64,000 bases of DNA from the NCBI GenBank assembly GCA_009785115.1, contig WQWY01000010.1:25940-89939 (forward strand), given 5' to 3'. Origin of the DNA: Micrococcales bacterium (GTDB taxonomy: Bacteria > Actinomycetota > Actinomycetes > Actinomycetales > Cellulomonadaceae). Below the pieces are notes generated by a model. The model saw nothing but the letters and a program-made list of their open reading frames with translations. It had not been told where the DNA came from and searched no databases. Below, piece after piece: positions 10,562-18,965 of this stretch. The translations under genes and the position numbers were made by a program. Within the stretch, counting starts at the first letter, position 1. Each line of letters begins with the position of its first letter.

Positions 10562-10737
10562 CCGGCAAGCCTACGGCCGCCCACCGGCCTCGTCCCGCGT
10601 TTCGCAGGTCACCTCACCCCTCCCTCACCGGCCGAGCACATCAGGCCCAGCAGAGGTCGCTGGCGTCGAGGCCCGCACCTCACGAGGCGGCCGTAGGCTC
10701 TGAGGGGCGTGCAGGGGACCAGTGCGTGAGGAGAGAC

Positions 10738-11679
10738 ATGGATCGGCCGCGTTATGCCTACCTGGGGCCGTCGGGGACGTTCACCGAGCAGGCCCTGGCC
10801 CAGGTGGTCTCTCCCGAGCAGGGGGAGTATCTGCCCTACCCGGACGTGACCTCCTCGCTGGAGGCGGTCCGGTCCGGCTCCGCGGACTTCGCGGTGGTCG
10901 CCATCGAGTCCACCGGCGACGGCGGGGTGACCGCGACGCTGGACGCCCTGGCCACCGGCAGCCCGCTGGTGCTGCTGCGCGAGATGCTGGTGCCGGTGCA
11001 GTTCGACCTGGTGGCCGCGCCCGGCACCACGCTGTCTCAGGTGCGCAGGGTCAGCGCCCACCCGCACGCCTGGGTGCAGTGCCGAGGCTGGTTGAGCACC
11101 CACGTGCCCGGTGCGGTGCACGTGCCGGCCGCGTCCAACACCGCACCGGCCCTGGTGCTGGCCTCCGGGGAGCGCTCGCCCGCGTTCGACGCGGCGCTGG
11201 TGCCACCGACCGCGGTCGAGGCCTACGGCCTGAGCGCGCTGGCGCGCCAGGTCGCGGACAGCGACGGGCTCATCACCCGCTTCGTGCTGGTGGGGCACCC
11301 CGGCGACGTGCCCCCACGGACAGGGGCGGACAAGACCACGCTGGTGGTGCAGCTGCCCGACGACGAGTCCGGCGCCCTGATGTCGATGCTGGAGCAGTTC
11401 GCGGTGCGTGGGATCAACCTGTCCCGCATCGAGTCGCGGCCTGTCGGTGACTCGCTGGGCCGCTACTCCTTCTCGATCGACTGCGAGGGGCACCTCATGG
11501 ACGAACGGATCGGAGAAGCGCTGATGGGCCTGCACCGCACCTGCCCCTACGTGCGGTTCCTCGGCTCTTACCCCCGCGCCGACGGCACCGCGCAGCAGGT
11601 CACCGTCGGCACGTCAGACGTCGAGTTCGCCGACGCCCGCCGCTGGCTGGCCGCCCTGCGCGACAGCGAGCCACGCTGA
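10738..11679 (+). CDS. pheA: Prephenate dehydratase
   Basis: A 313-residue monofunctional prephenate dehydratase that makes phenylpyruvate for phenylalanine synthesis. The periplasmic-binding-like catalytic domain (YLGPSGTFTEQAL at the start, the conserved ITRFVLVG Thr-Arg-Phe segment near 175-185) is followed by an ACT domain with the phenylalanine-sensing ESRP motif (NLSRIESRP), so feedback inhibition by phenylalanine is expected. ATG 10738 is taken as the start because GGAGAG lies about 5-8 bases upstream; a GTG at 10726 would add only four residues. It is divergent from the giant membrane protein and is not next to other aromatic pathway genes here. Confidence 0.95.
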   Translation: MDRPRYAYLGPSGTFTEQALAQVVSPEQGEYLPYPDVTSSLEAVRSGSADFAVVAIESTGDGGVTATLDALATGSPLVLLREMLVPVQFDLVAAPGTTLSQVRRVSAHPHAWVQCRGWLSTHVPGAVHVPAASNTAPALVLASGERSPAFDAALVPPTAVEAYGLSALARQVADSDGLITRFVLVGHPGDVPPRTGADKTTLVVQLPDDESGALMSMLEQFAVRGINLSRIESRPVGDSLGRYSFSIDCEGHLMDERIGEALMGLHRTCPYVRFLGSYPRADGTAQQVTVGTSDVEFADARRWLAALRDSEPR

Positions 11680-11733
11680 CAGGAGCCTGGCGAGCTGTCG
11701 GACTCTCTTGCTCCGGTGCTTCCGCTCCCGCTC

Positions 11734-12987
11734 TCAGCGGGCGGCAGCCAGCTCTAGCGACGTCCGGTACTCGGCGGCACCGGGTCGGGTGCGGAACTCC
11801 AGCAGACCACCGACCCGGTGCTCGGCGAGCACGTCGAGCACCTCCAGCGGGGTGGCGTAGAAGAACTCGCGCCGCTGGTTGACCAGGTTCACTCTCCGGT
11901 CGGCGAAGTGATGGTGGAGCATGGCTCGGACACCGACGGCGTCCTCGGAGAAGAACAGGGCGTGCACGTCGAAGTCGAACGGCACGGACTCGTCGGACAG
12001 CTCGCGGACGTAGTTCGTCGGGTCTGGGCGTCGGGTCACCCCGATCTTGAGGACGCGGTCACCGAACGACCCGATGTTGGAGATCACGTACACGTACCCG
12101 GACCGGGTGCTCACGGTGCGCTGGTCGAGGTCGGCCAACGCACGGTCGATGTCGTCGAGCCTCGCCGCGAAGCCCTCGACAGCCTCGATGTCCTCCCGGG
12201 AGTGGACCAGGGCCAGCGCCCCGGCACAGTGCTCACGCTCTTGCTCGAGGATGGCACGCTCTCGTCGCAGCCCCTCGCTGACCCTCGTCGCCTCTCGCAG
12301 CCGCACCAGGTGCTCGCGCTCGAGGTCGGCCTCGGCGGCGAGGGCCGCCTCGTGGCGCGCGGCGAGCTCGAGCTCTGTCATCCGCAGCCGGTGGTACTCG
12401 GCGGTGATGCGCAGGTCGACGATCCGACCCACCTCGACCACGCGGTCGGCGATCCGCTGCAGGCGGGCTCGCGCGGCGACCAGGCCACCGGGCTCGACGG
12501 TCCTGATCGCGTTCTCCGCCTCGGCGTTGTAGGCGAGGAGCATCGCCGCCGACAGGTCTTCGATGAGCCTCTTGCCGTCCGTCGCGGACTTGTTGAGCCG
12601 GTAAGACCTCATCGCGGAGACCGCGAGGCCCGCCACCACGTGATAACGAATCTGGGCCCGGACGGCCGACAGCTGAGCCTCCAGGCTCGTGGAGGTCTCC
12701 GCCGGGTGGACGACGTCGTACAGCCCGCGCGCCTGGGCGGTGACGACGTCGCGCACCTGGAGCACCTGCTCTCGCGTCTGCTCCAGCTGTCCGGTCAGCG
12801 CGGCGAGCTCGGCCCTGAGCCTCGCGACCACCTCCTGGATCTCGACGGCCTCCAGCCCGCCGACCTGTTCCAGGGCCGCCCTCAGCCGGTCGTCCTCGAC
12901 CTCGGCCACACGTGGGGCAGACCTCGCGCTCTTACGTCTCGCGCCCTCTTCTGAGCGCTCCGCACCGGATTTCTTTCGTACGCCCAT
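11734..12987 (-). CDS. DUF4041 coiled-coil protein with C-terminal T5orf172 (GIY-YIG superfamily) domain
   Basis: A ~417-residue protein. A long predicted coiled coil (about 30-90 and 190-300) surrounds a DUF4041-like region with the GLYDVVHPAE signature. The C-terminal ~110 residues form a T5orf172/Mug113 domain of the GIY-YIG nuclease superfamily: GYVYVISN, KIGVTRR, then FF--AVGVRAMLHHHF and N-RREFF. Such proteins are found in phages and accessory regions of many bacteria; cutting activity is not established. Start could be ATG 12987 or in-frame GTG 13023; neither has a convincing Shine-Dalgarno. Upstream DNA is distinctly AT-richer than its neighbours, which suggests acquisition. It interrupts otherwise core genes and has no obvious operon partner. 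Confidence 0.8.
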   Translation of the reverse strand: MGVRKKSGAERSEEGARRKSARSAPRVAEVEDDRLRAALEQVGGLEAVEIQEVVARLRAELAALTGQLEQTREQVLQVRDVVTAQARGLYDVVHPAETSTSLEAQLSAVRAQIRYHVVAGLAVSAMRSYRLNKSATDGKRLIEDLSAAMLLAYNAEAENAIRTVEPGGLVAARARLQRIADRVVEVGRIVDLRITAEYHRLRMTELELAARHEAALAAEADLEREHLVRLREATRVSEGLRRERAILEQEREHCAGALALVHSREDIEAVEGFAARLDDIDRALADLDQRTVSTRSGYVYVISNIGSFGDRVLKIGVTRRPDPTNYVRELSDESVPFDFDVHALFFSEDAVGVRAMLHHHFADRRVNLVNQRREFFYATPLEVLDVLAEHRVGGLLEFRTRPGAAEYRTSLELAAAR

Positions 12988-13123
12988 GGCCCGATTCTGT
13001 ATGACCTGCGTGGATCGAGCCACCGGAAAGAGGATTCTCCAGAAAAGACCGATGTGCGCAGATCGAAAAGGTGCTTCTGGTGCTTTTTTGGCTGATGCTG
13101 CCTACCTGCGAAGAATGTCTGGT

Positions 13124-14215
13124 TCAACCGGTGCGCAGCAGCAGGGCTCCTGGCTCCGCCCAGGCCGTGAGCTCGGCCACGTCACCGACGATGTCCCCGT
13201 CCACCTGCATCGTGGCCGACCCGGTGACCTCCAGGTGGACCGCCTGGGCCCTGGCGTGGTCGATCCGGCCGATCTTCGCCGGCAGCACGTTGCGGAAGCC
13301 CACGCCCTGGAGCACCACCTCCCCGAACAGCTGCGCCCAGCCGGCCAGGCCACCTCGGGTGTCGATCACGGCGAGGTCCAGCCACCCGTCGTCGAGCAAC
13401 GCGTCAGGCAGCAGGTTGATGCCCCCAGGCAGACGGCCGCAGTTGCCGACCAGCATCGAGCGCACCCACGCCGACTGCGGGTCGCCCCCGTCCCGTGCGA
13501 CCCGCACCTTCAGCCGCTTGCCGTGCAGGTGACGGATGCCCGAGACGAAGTAGGCCATCCAGCCGACCCTCGCCTTGAGGTGGCTGTCGGTGTCGGCGAC
13601 CATCGCCGCGTCGAAACCCAGCCCCGCGATGACCAAGAACAGGTGCTCGCGCTCGTCGCCGCCGTCCGGGCCCCAGCGGTCCACGTGCAGCCGCCCGACG
13701 TCGACCGCCTTGTCGTGCCCGTCCAGAGCCGTCGCGAACGCGGCCATCGGGTCACCCAGCGGCACGTCGATGTTGCGGGCCAGCAGGTTGCCGGTACCCA
13801 GCGGGATCAGCCCCATGGGCACGTACGAGCCCGCCATCGCCTCGGCCACCGCGCGCACCGTGCCGTCCCCGCCCACGGCGACGACGAGGTCTGCCCCGAC
13901 AGCCAGGGCCTGACGAGCCTGACCGGTGCCCGGGTCCTGCGGGGTGGTCTCCAACCAGATCGGCTCCGAGAGGCCACGGTCCGCACAGGCGGCGACGACG
14001 CGCTCGCGCAGCCTCGCCAGGTCAGGCTTGGTCGGGTTGACGACGAGCGCGATCCGCAACCCCGTGCCGCTCCTCGAGCGGACCCGCTCCAGGGAGGGAC
14101 GGACGAACGCGCTGCGTCGCAGACGCACGTGGCGACGCCACAAGAAGAGACCGAGACCGACCCCGAGCAGGGCGAGAACCGCAGCGGCCACCGCCACCCA
14201 GCTCTCGACGCCCAT
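13124..14215 (-). CDS. Diacylglycerol kinase-type lipid kinase (DagK/YegS family)
   Basis: A 363-residue lipid kinase with one N-terminal membrane helix (about residues 6-25). The catalytic domain has the ATP-binding GGDGT motif at about 114-118, followed by IPLGTGNLLARN, both diagnostic of the DAGK_cat/YegS family. The C-terminal beta domain (FDAAMVADTD, LLVGNCGRLPGGI, DALLDDGWLDL, VDGD) is complete. It probably phosphorylates diacylglycerol or a related lipid at the inner membrane face, recycling lipid or making phosphatidate. It is divergent from mutY with 59 bases between starts, so the two promoters share that space. Confidence 0.9.
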   Translation of the reverse strand: MGVESWVAVAAAVLALLGVGLGLFLWRRHVRLRRSAFVRPSLERVRSRSGTGLRIALVVNPTKPDLARLRERVVAACADRGLSEPIWLETTPQDPGTGQARQALAVGADLVVAVGGDGTVRAVAEAMAGSYVPMGLIPLGTGNLLARNIDVPLGDPMAAFATALDGHDKAVDVGRLHVDRWGPDGGDEREHLFLVIAGLGFDAAMVADTDSHLKARVGWMAYFVSGIRHLHGKRLKVRVARDGGDPQSAWVRSMLVGNCGRLPGGINLLPDALLDDGWLDLAVIDTRGGLAGWAQLFGEVVLQGVGFRNVLPAKIGRIDHARAQAVHLEVTGSATMQVDGDIVGDVAELTAWAEPGALLLRTG

Positions 14216-14274
14216 GAAACGACCCTACGTGAGATCGCGAGCCGAGAAAGGACGAGCGGAGGGAGGATGGCCCG

Positions 14275-15135
14275 GTGCAGGCCCTCGACGACTGGTACCG
14301 CGACCATGCCCGCGAGCTGCCGTGGCGTGCCGCCGACCGCACCCCCTGGGGGGTGCTGGTCAGCGAGGTGATGCTGCAGCAGACCCCGGTGCACCGGGTC
14401 GAGCCGGTGTGGCGCGCGTGGCTGACCCGGTGGCCGACGCCTGCCGACCTGGCCGACGCGGACCTCGCGGAGGTGCTGCGCGCCTGGGGCCGGCTGGGTT
14501 ATCCGCGCCGTGCGCTGCGGCTGCACCAGGCGGCCGGGCTGATCCAGGACCGCCACGGCGGTCAGGTGCCCGACGACGAGACCGCGCTGCTCGCCCTGCC
14601 CGGCGTCGGCGGCTACACCGCGGCGGCGGTGCGGGCCTTCGCGTTCGGGCGCCGCGCCGTGGTGCTCGACACCAACGTCCGCCGGGTGCTGGCCCGCGCG
14701 CTGGCCGGCGACGCCCTGCCCCCGCCTCACCTGGTCGCCGCCGAGACCGCCACCGCCGACGCGCTGCTGCCCGACGACGACGCCGGTGCCGCGCTCACCG
14801 CCGCGGCGCTCATGGAGCTGGGGGCGCTGGTGTGCACCGCGCGCGGCCCGCGCTGCGAGCATTGCCCGCTGGCACAGCGGTGCGCCTGGCTGGCCGCCGG
14901 CAGCCCGGCAGACACGCAGGCCCACCGACGCCGCAGCCAGCCCTGGCACGGCACGGACCGCCAGGCACGCGGCCAGGTGCTGGCTGCCCTGCGCGCCACC
15001 CACGGCCCCGTCCTCCTGGCCGACATCACCTGGCCCGACCGCGCCCAGCTGGACCGCTGCGTCGCCACGCTGGCTCATGACGGCCTCGTCGTCCACGACC
15101 CCGGGACGGCGACGGTGCGGCTCCCGTCGGCCTGA
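14275..15135 (+). CDS. mutY: A/G-specific adenine glycosylase MutY
   Basis: A 286-residue base-excision repair enzyme that removes adenine mispaired with 8-oxoguanine. Catalytic Glu31 lies in EVMLQQTP, the helix-hairpin-helix is PGVGGYTAAAV (109-119), and catalytic Asp132 is in VLDTNVRRV. The four cluster ligands for [4Fe-4S], C187-X6-C194-X2-C197-X5-C203, are all present. The C-terminal 8-oxoG recognition domain is short, as is common in actinobacteria. The GTG start at 14275 follows a strong GGAGGATGG element. Confidence 0.96.
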   Translation: MQALDDWYRDHARELPWRAADRTPWGVLVSEVMLQQTPVHRVEPVWRAWLTRWPTPADLADADLAEVLRAWGRLGYPRRALRLHQAAGLIQDRHGGQVPDDETALLALPGVGGYTAAAVRAFAFGRRAVVLDTNVRRVLARALAGDALPPPHLVAAETATADALLPDDDAGAALTAAALMELGALVCTARGPRCEHCPLAQRCAWLAAGSPADTQAHRRRSQPWHGTDRQARGQVLAALRATHGPVLLADITWPDRAQLDRCVATLAHDGLVVHDPGTATVRLPSA

Positions 15136-15226
15136 GCGCCTGTCGCCGTCCCGCTCCGCTCGCTCGTCGAAGAATCGTCGCTCGAACGGGCGCCGCGACG
15201 GGGTCACCTCCGATAGGTTCGTGCCC

Positions 15227-15754
15227 ATGAGCCAGACGCCTCAGGACCCGTACGCACCCGGCCCAGACGGACAGCCGTGGTCGCAGCCAGAACCGAACCA
15301 GAGCCCAGGCGGCACCCAGCCGCCCTCGGGCCCCGGGTACCCGCCCCCGACGGTAGGCGGCACTCCCCCCGCGAGCCCCGCCTACCCGCCGCCACCGCCC
15401 GCCTACGGCCCTCCCCCGTCGACGCCTGCCGGCCCGCCAGCCTACGGCCACCCGGGCACCGTGCCCCCGGTCGTCTACCAAGACCCGTCGCAGAAGACGA
15501 ACGGCCTGGCGATCACGTCGATGATCTGCGGCATCGTCGGTGTCGTCGTGTGCTGCCTCTGGTTCCTCGCCGGGCCGGCGGCGGTCATCACCGGCTTCAT
15601 CGCGCGCGGCCAGATCGCCAAGGGGCAGGGCAAGGGCAGCGGCATGGCCATGACGGGCCTGATCCTGGGCTTCGTCGCCATCGCCATCGGCGTCATCGCG
15701 CTGATCCTCAACGGCACCGGTGCCCTGGTCGAGTGGACCGACAGCCTGAGCTGA
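15227..15754 (+). CDS. Pro-rich DUF4190 membrane protein (first of four paralogs in the window)
   Basis: A 175-residue protein with about 85 residues of Pro/Gly/Tyr-rich cytosolic sequence (YPPPPPAYGPPP-type repeats) followed by a DUF4190 domain. That domain begins QKTNGLAITSMI and has two membrane helices joined by a GFIARGQIAKGQGKGSGMA loop. ATG 15227 is chosen; GTG 15221 is two codons upstream and equally possible. The family's function is unknown; such proteins are abundant in actinobacteria and may be envelope or secretion accessory proteins. Paralogs lie at 17131, 17754 and 24093. Confidence 0.85.
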   Translation: MSQTPQDPYAPGPDGQPWSQPEPNQSPGGTQPPSGPGYPPPTVGGTPPASPAYPPPPPAYGPPPSTPAGPPAYGHPGTVPPVVYQDPSQKTNGLAITSMICGIVGVVVCCLWFLAGPAAVITGFIARGQIAKGQGKGSGMAMTGLILGFVAIAIGVIALILNGTGALVEWTDSLS

Positions 15755-15772
15755 CGACAGCCTCTCTCCCCT

Positions 15773-15804
15773 CGACGGCCGCTACCTCCCGGCAGCGGTC
15801 GTCG
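15773..15804. terminator. Imperfect hairpin between convergent DUF4190 and LCP genes
   Basis: Arms CGACGGCCGCT (15773-15783) and AGCGGTCGTCG (15794-15804) pair at 10 of 11 positions around a 10-base loop. It lies 19 bases after the DUF4190 stop and overlaps the last codons of the convergent LCP gene, so it could stop transcription from the left. There is no U-tract. Confidence 0.45.
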
Positions 15805-16942
15805 GGGGGTGGGAGAGCACATCGGTGACCGGGGTGTCGGCGATCATCGCGGCCCACAGCTCGTCGGCCTCGGAGGTCCAGACCACGCGGTTGGGGTTCT
15901 GGGGGGCGGCGGCGAAGGGGACCGTCACGAACACGATGTCGTCGGCACGCACCGACCGCAGCGACATGGCCAGGCTCGTCGCGTCGCCCATCGTCAGCCC
16001 CGAGTCGATGGTCATCGACGACAAGGTCGCGTTGAGCAGGCGGGTCAGGGCCACGGTGTCGCTGACGTCAGACGCCGACACCTTGCGAGCGAGGGCACCG
16101 AGCAGCTGTTGCTGGTTGGCGATGCGGGCGATGTCTGACCCGTCGGTGCCCACGACGAACCGCGCACGGACGAAGTCGAGCGCCTGCGGGCCGTCGAGAT
16201 GGTTGCGCCCGGCCGGCAGGTCGAGCCGGGTCGAGGACGACCAGTCCCGCATGGGCTCGTCCAGGTAGATCTCCACACCTCCGACCGCGTCCACCATCTG
16301 CTCGAACCCGGCGAAGTCCACCAGCGCGACGTGGTCGATGCGCACCCCTGTGGCCGACTCCACCGTGACCCAGGCGCACGCCACCGCCGAGGCCAGGTCT
16401 CCTCCCGCGGCCCAGCCTCGGGAGAACGCCGAGTTGATCATGGCCTCAGACCGCGGCGCCGTGGTCTTGCCACCGGTGGCCTTGCACGCCGGGATGTCGA
16501 CCAACGAGTCCCGTGGGATCGAGACCAGCTCGACACGGCTGCGGTCGGCCGAGACATGCATGATGATCGTGGTGTCGGTACGCATCCCCTCGGCACCACC
16601 CACGTCGTCGATCGCCGCACCGTTCTCGTCCATGCGGCTGTCAGACCCGAGCAGCAAGATGTTCACCGCACCGCCCGACGCCGAGGTGCCCGCGACGGCG
16701 GGGTCGCGGTCGAGCAGGCCGGAGACGTCCACCCGGTCAGGAGCCTGGTAGAGGTGGACGACCAGCGCGGCAGCGGCGACGACACCGCACGTCAGCAGCA
16801 CCACGACCCCCAGGGCGACACCACGCCACACAGGGTGGCGGGGGAGCAGGCGACCGTGGCGAGACGCACGACGAGCAGGACCGTCAGGGATGGCTGGCGG
16901 TCGCGTCAGGTCAGGGTCCAGAGGCGACACGGAGGCGGGCAC
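15782..16942 (-). CDS. LytR-CpsA-Psr (LCP) family cell-wall glycopolymer ligase
   Basis: An LCP enzyme that would transfer lipid-linked anionic polymers or arabinogalactan-type chains onto peptidoglycan outside the membrane. A short cytosolic tail is followed by one membrane helix (GVALGVVVLLTCGVVAAAALVV). The LCP domain has NILLLGSDSR, RTDTTIIMHV, the signature SIPRDSLVDIP and the Arg-containing DFVRARF. It ends soon after the domain without a LytR_C tail. The start is uncertain: no ATG lies close. GTG 16942 is used because longer versions add 42 residues of unlikely sequence, but its Shine-Dalgarno (GAGG) is too close, and GTG 16930 is also possible. Confidence 0.88.
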   Translation of the reverse strand: MPASVSPLDPDLTRPPAIPDGPARRASRHGRLLPRHPVWRGVALGVVVLLTCGVVAAAALVVHLYQAPDRVDVSGLLDRDPAVAGTSASGGAVNILLLGSDSRMDENGAAIDDVGGAEGMRTDTTIIMHVSADRSRVELVSIPRDSLVDIPACKATGGKTTAPRSEAMINSAFSRGWAAGGDLASAVACAWVTVESATGVRIDHVALVDFAGFEQMVDAVGGVEIYLDEPMRDWSSSTRLDLPAGRNHLDGPQALDFVRARFVVGTDGSDIARIANQQQLLGALARKVSASDVSDTVALTRLLNATLSSMTIDSGLTMGDATSLAMSLRSVRADDIVFVTVPFAAAPQNPNRVVWTSEADELWAAMIADTPVTDVLSHPPTTAAGR

Positions 16943-17130
16943 CCTCAACGATAAGCACGCATCGTCCCGGTATGGGGTGTTTTGTCCTTCTGGGCACAGG
17001 TCGCGCACGCGATCCACCCGAACGGCGGGGCGCCACAGGCTCTGACGGTGCTCTGTCTGCGACGGCACTCTGTCCGCAGACGGTGCCAGCTTTCAGAAGG
17101 GTGCCACCGCCGACGCTCTCCCTGGGTGCC

Positions 17131-17757
17131 TCAGGTGAGCGCCAGGCACAGGCCGGTCCTGTCGCCCCTCGCCCAGCCCTCGCTCGTCGGAGCCATGCTG
17201 ACCAGACGTCCGGCGACGGCCAGGTCTGGGGCCTCGGCACGGCACACCGCGGCGATCGCCTCGTCCAGGTTCACCTGCCCGGGCCACGCACCCGCGGCAT
17301 CGACGGCGAGCGACTCACGCACGATCACCTCGGCCGCGTGAGGCCCGTCGCAGGGCACCACCCTCACCGTGTCGACCACAGCGGCGGTCGGCAGGTCGGC
17401 CAGGCAGTGGCCGACCACCAGCTGGGCGACGTGCGCGTCACGTGCCGTGGTGATCTCGACCGGCAGCGGCTGCGAGGCCTGGACGTTACGGACGAGGACC
17501 ACCAGCAGCACCCCGGCCACCAGCGTCTGGACGGCTCCGAGCACGACGGCGACCTTCGCCAGGACGCCACCCCTGGTCCCGTCGGCCGCGGTGCGGCGCC
17601 AGGCGAGGGCGCCGAGCACCAGGGCCAGCGGGAACAGCCCGACGAGCGCACAGACCAGGGCAGCGACGGCGAGACCGTCGAGCCGGGGGCGGACGGGAGG
17701 CCCCGTCCACCCACCGGCCCGGTACGGCTGCGCGTAGCCTGGCGGGCCCCAGGTCAG
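17131..17757 (-). CDS. DUF4190 plus septum-formation-domain protein, probable CTG start
   Basis: A ~208-residue membrane protein. DUF4190 helices LDGLAVAALVCALVGLFPL and a second helix are followed by an extracytoplasmic domain like Pfam Septum_form: VVGHCLADLP, VRVVPCDGPHAAEV, AVCRAEAP. This is the same architecture as its upstream neighbour. Coding sequence with family character extends well above the first conventional start (GTG 17619, inside a helix). The only in-frame codon giving a sensible N-terminus, MTWGPPGYAQPY, is CTG at 17757-17755, which overlaps the stop of the upstream gene as CTGA. Translation is therefore probably coupled. A sequencing frameshift or internal GTG start are alternatives. 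Confidence 0.7.
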   Translation of the reverse strand: MTWGPPGYAQPYRAGGWTGPPVRPRLDGLAVAALVCALVGLFPLALVLGALAWRRTAADGTRGGVLAKVAVVLGAVQTLVAGVLLVVLVRNVQASQPLPVEITTARDAHVAQLVVGHCLADLPTAAVVDTVRVVPCDGPHAAEVIVRESLAVDAAGAWPGQVNLDEAIAAVCRAEAPDLAVAGRLVSMAPTSEGWARGDRTGLCLALT

Positions 17758-18824
17758 GGCACGCCCTGGAAGGTGCCGGCGATCAGCGAGCCGACGAGCA
17801 GGTCGGTCTCGTCCTCAGGCCGCAGCACGCAGTACCCGGTGTTGTCACCCTGGTTGATCTGACGGGCGCTCGGGTACCAGATGTCGACGTTGGAGTCGTT
17901 GTACCACTTCTCGTTGCCCTGGACCATCGGCGCGAGCACGTCGTGCCAGCAGGTGGTGATCTGGTCGTCGATGATCGGGTCGGACTGGTTGACCGGAGCC
18001 CTGGACCAGGTGAAGGTCGAGATGATCTCCAGCGCGTGCGGGGTCTCGCAGTCGACCCGCCGGGCGTCGGAGAAGTCGAACTTGCTCGAGTAGACGTCGA
18101 AGCACGTGCCCAGAGGGATGTTCTGGTCGAGCGTGTAGGCGCCGGGGATGCCGCTCCCGCTGCCGGTCCACGGGTCGTCGGTCTCGTCGTCCGTCGGGGT
18201 GACGGTGGGGGTCTCGATCGTCGGGGACCAGGTCGCCACGGCGTCCTCGACCGCCTCCCCGAGCTTCACCACACCCGTGACCAGGAGGACGCCGAGGACG
18301 ATGCCGCCGATCATCCCGAGAGCACCCAGGATCACACCGGTGACGGCCAGCCCCTTGCCCTTGCCCTCACCCTTCTTGATCTTGCCGAGCCCCATGAGAC
18401 CGGTGATGAGCGCGACGAGCCCGACGATCGGGAGGCACAGGCCGACGATGCCGGTGATGAGCGCGGTGAGCGCCAGGCCGTTCGTCCGCTCCCCCGAGTC
18501 CGTCGTGCCCGCGTACCCACCCGGGGAGTACGACTGCCCCGGCCCCGGGTAGGGCGCCGGGCCACCGGGCGGCGGTGCGGGCGTGAAGCTGGGCGACCCC
18601 CCGGGCTGGTACCCCGGAGGCTGGTACCCAGGAGCAGGAGGCGGCGGCGGGGCGCCTTCGGGCTGGTACCCCGGAGGCGGCGGGGCGCCGTACCCGGGAG
18701 CGGCCTGGCCGGGGTCGGGGGTGTACCCGGGGGGGCCCGGCGGCGGGGGCGGGGGCGCACCTCCCTGGGCGTTCGGGTCGTTCGGGTCGGGCGTGCTGTA
18801 GGGATTCGGAGGCACCTCGCTCAT
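17754..18824 (-). CDS. Pro-rich DUF4190 protein with C-terminal septum-formation domain
   Basis: A 356-residue protein. An N-terminal tail of about 135 residues is rich in Pro, Gly and Tyr with repeated GYQP and PPGY units. A DUF4190 pair of helices follows (RTNGLALTALITG; KGLAVTGVILG), then a Thr/Asp-rich linker. A C-terminal domain contains GTCFDVY, VDCETPHALEI and TTCWHDVLAP, resembling Septum_form with paired cysteines outside the membrane. Start ATG 18824 (MSEVPPNPY) matches the MSxxPPNP start of paralogs; longer readings have no family similarity. The stop overlaps the CTG start of the next gene. The name of the domain refers to a presumed role in septation, which is unproved. Confidence 0.82.
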   Translation of the reverse strand: MSEVPPNPYSTPDPNDPNAQGGAPPPPPPGPPGYTPDPGQAAPGYGAPPPPGYQPEGAPPPPPAPGYQPPGYQPGGSPSFTPAPPPGGPAPYPGPGQSYSPGGYAGTTDSGERTNGLALTALITGIVGLCLPIVGLVALITGLMGLGKIKKGEGKGKGLAVTGVILGALGMIGGIVLGVLLVTGVVKLGEAVEDAVATWSPTIETPTVTPTDDETDDPWTGSGSGIPGAYTLDQNIPLGTCFDVYSSKFDFSDARRVDCETPHALEIISTFTWSRAPVNQSDPIIDDQITTCWHDVLAPMVQGNEKWYNDSNVDIWYPSARQINQGDNTGYCVLRPEDETDLLVGSLIAGTFQGVP

Positions 18825-18965
18825 AGCGCAGAGCTTAGCGGAAAATACTGGTGCCCGCGTCGACATCGGGCACGTTTGTACGAAATAGAGCGCCCGATCG
18901 TGAGGCGTGTGCCGGACTAGATAGGACAACAGGCCCCCATCGCGCCGCCGAGCACGGGTGAGACC

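Noticed and set aside
13807..15228. 473-codon leftward open frame
   Set aside because: It is antisense to mutY and joins out-of-frame lipid-kinase sequence; no sensible protein.
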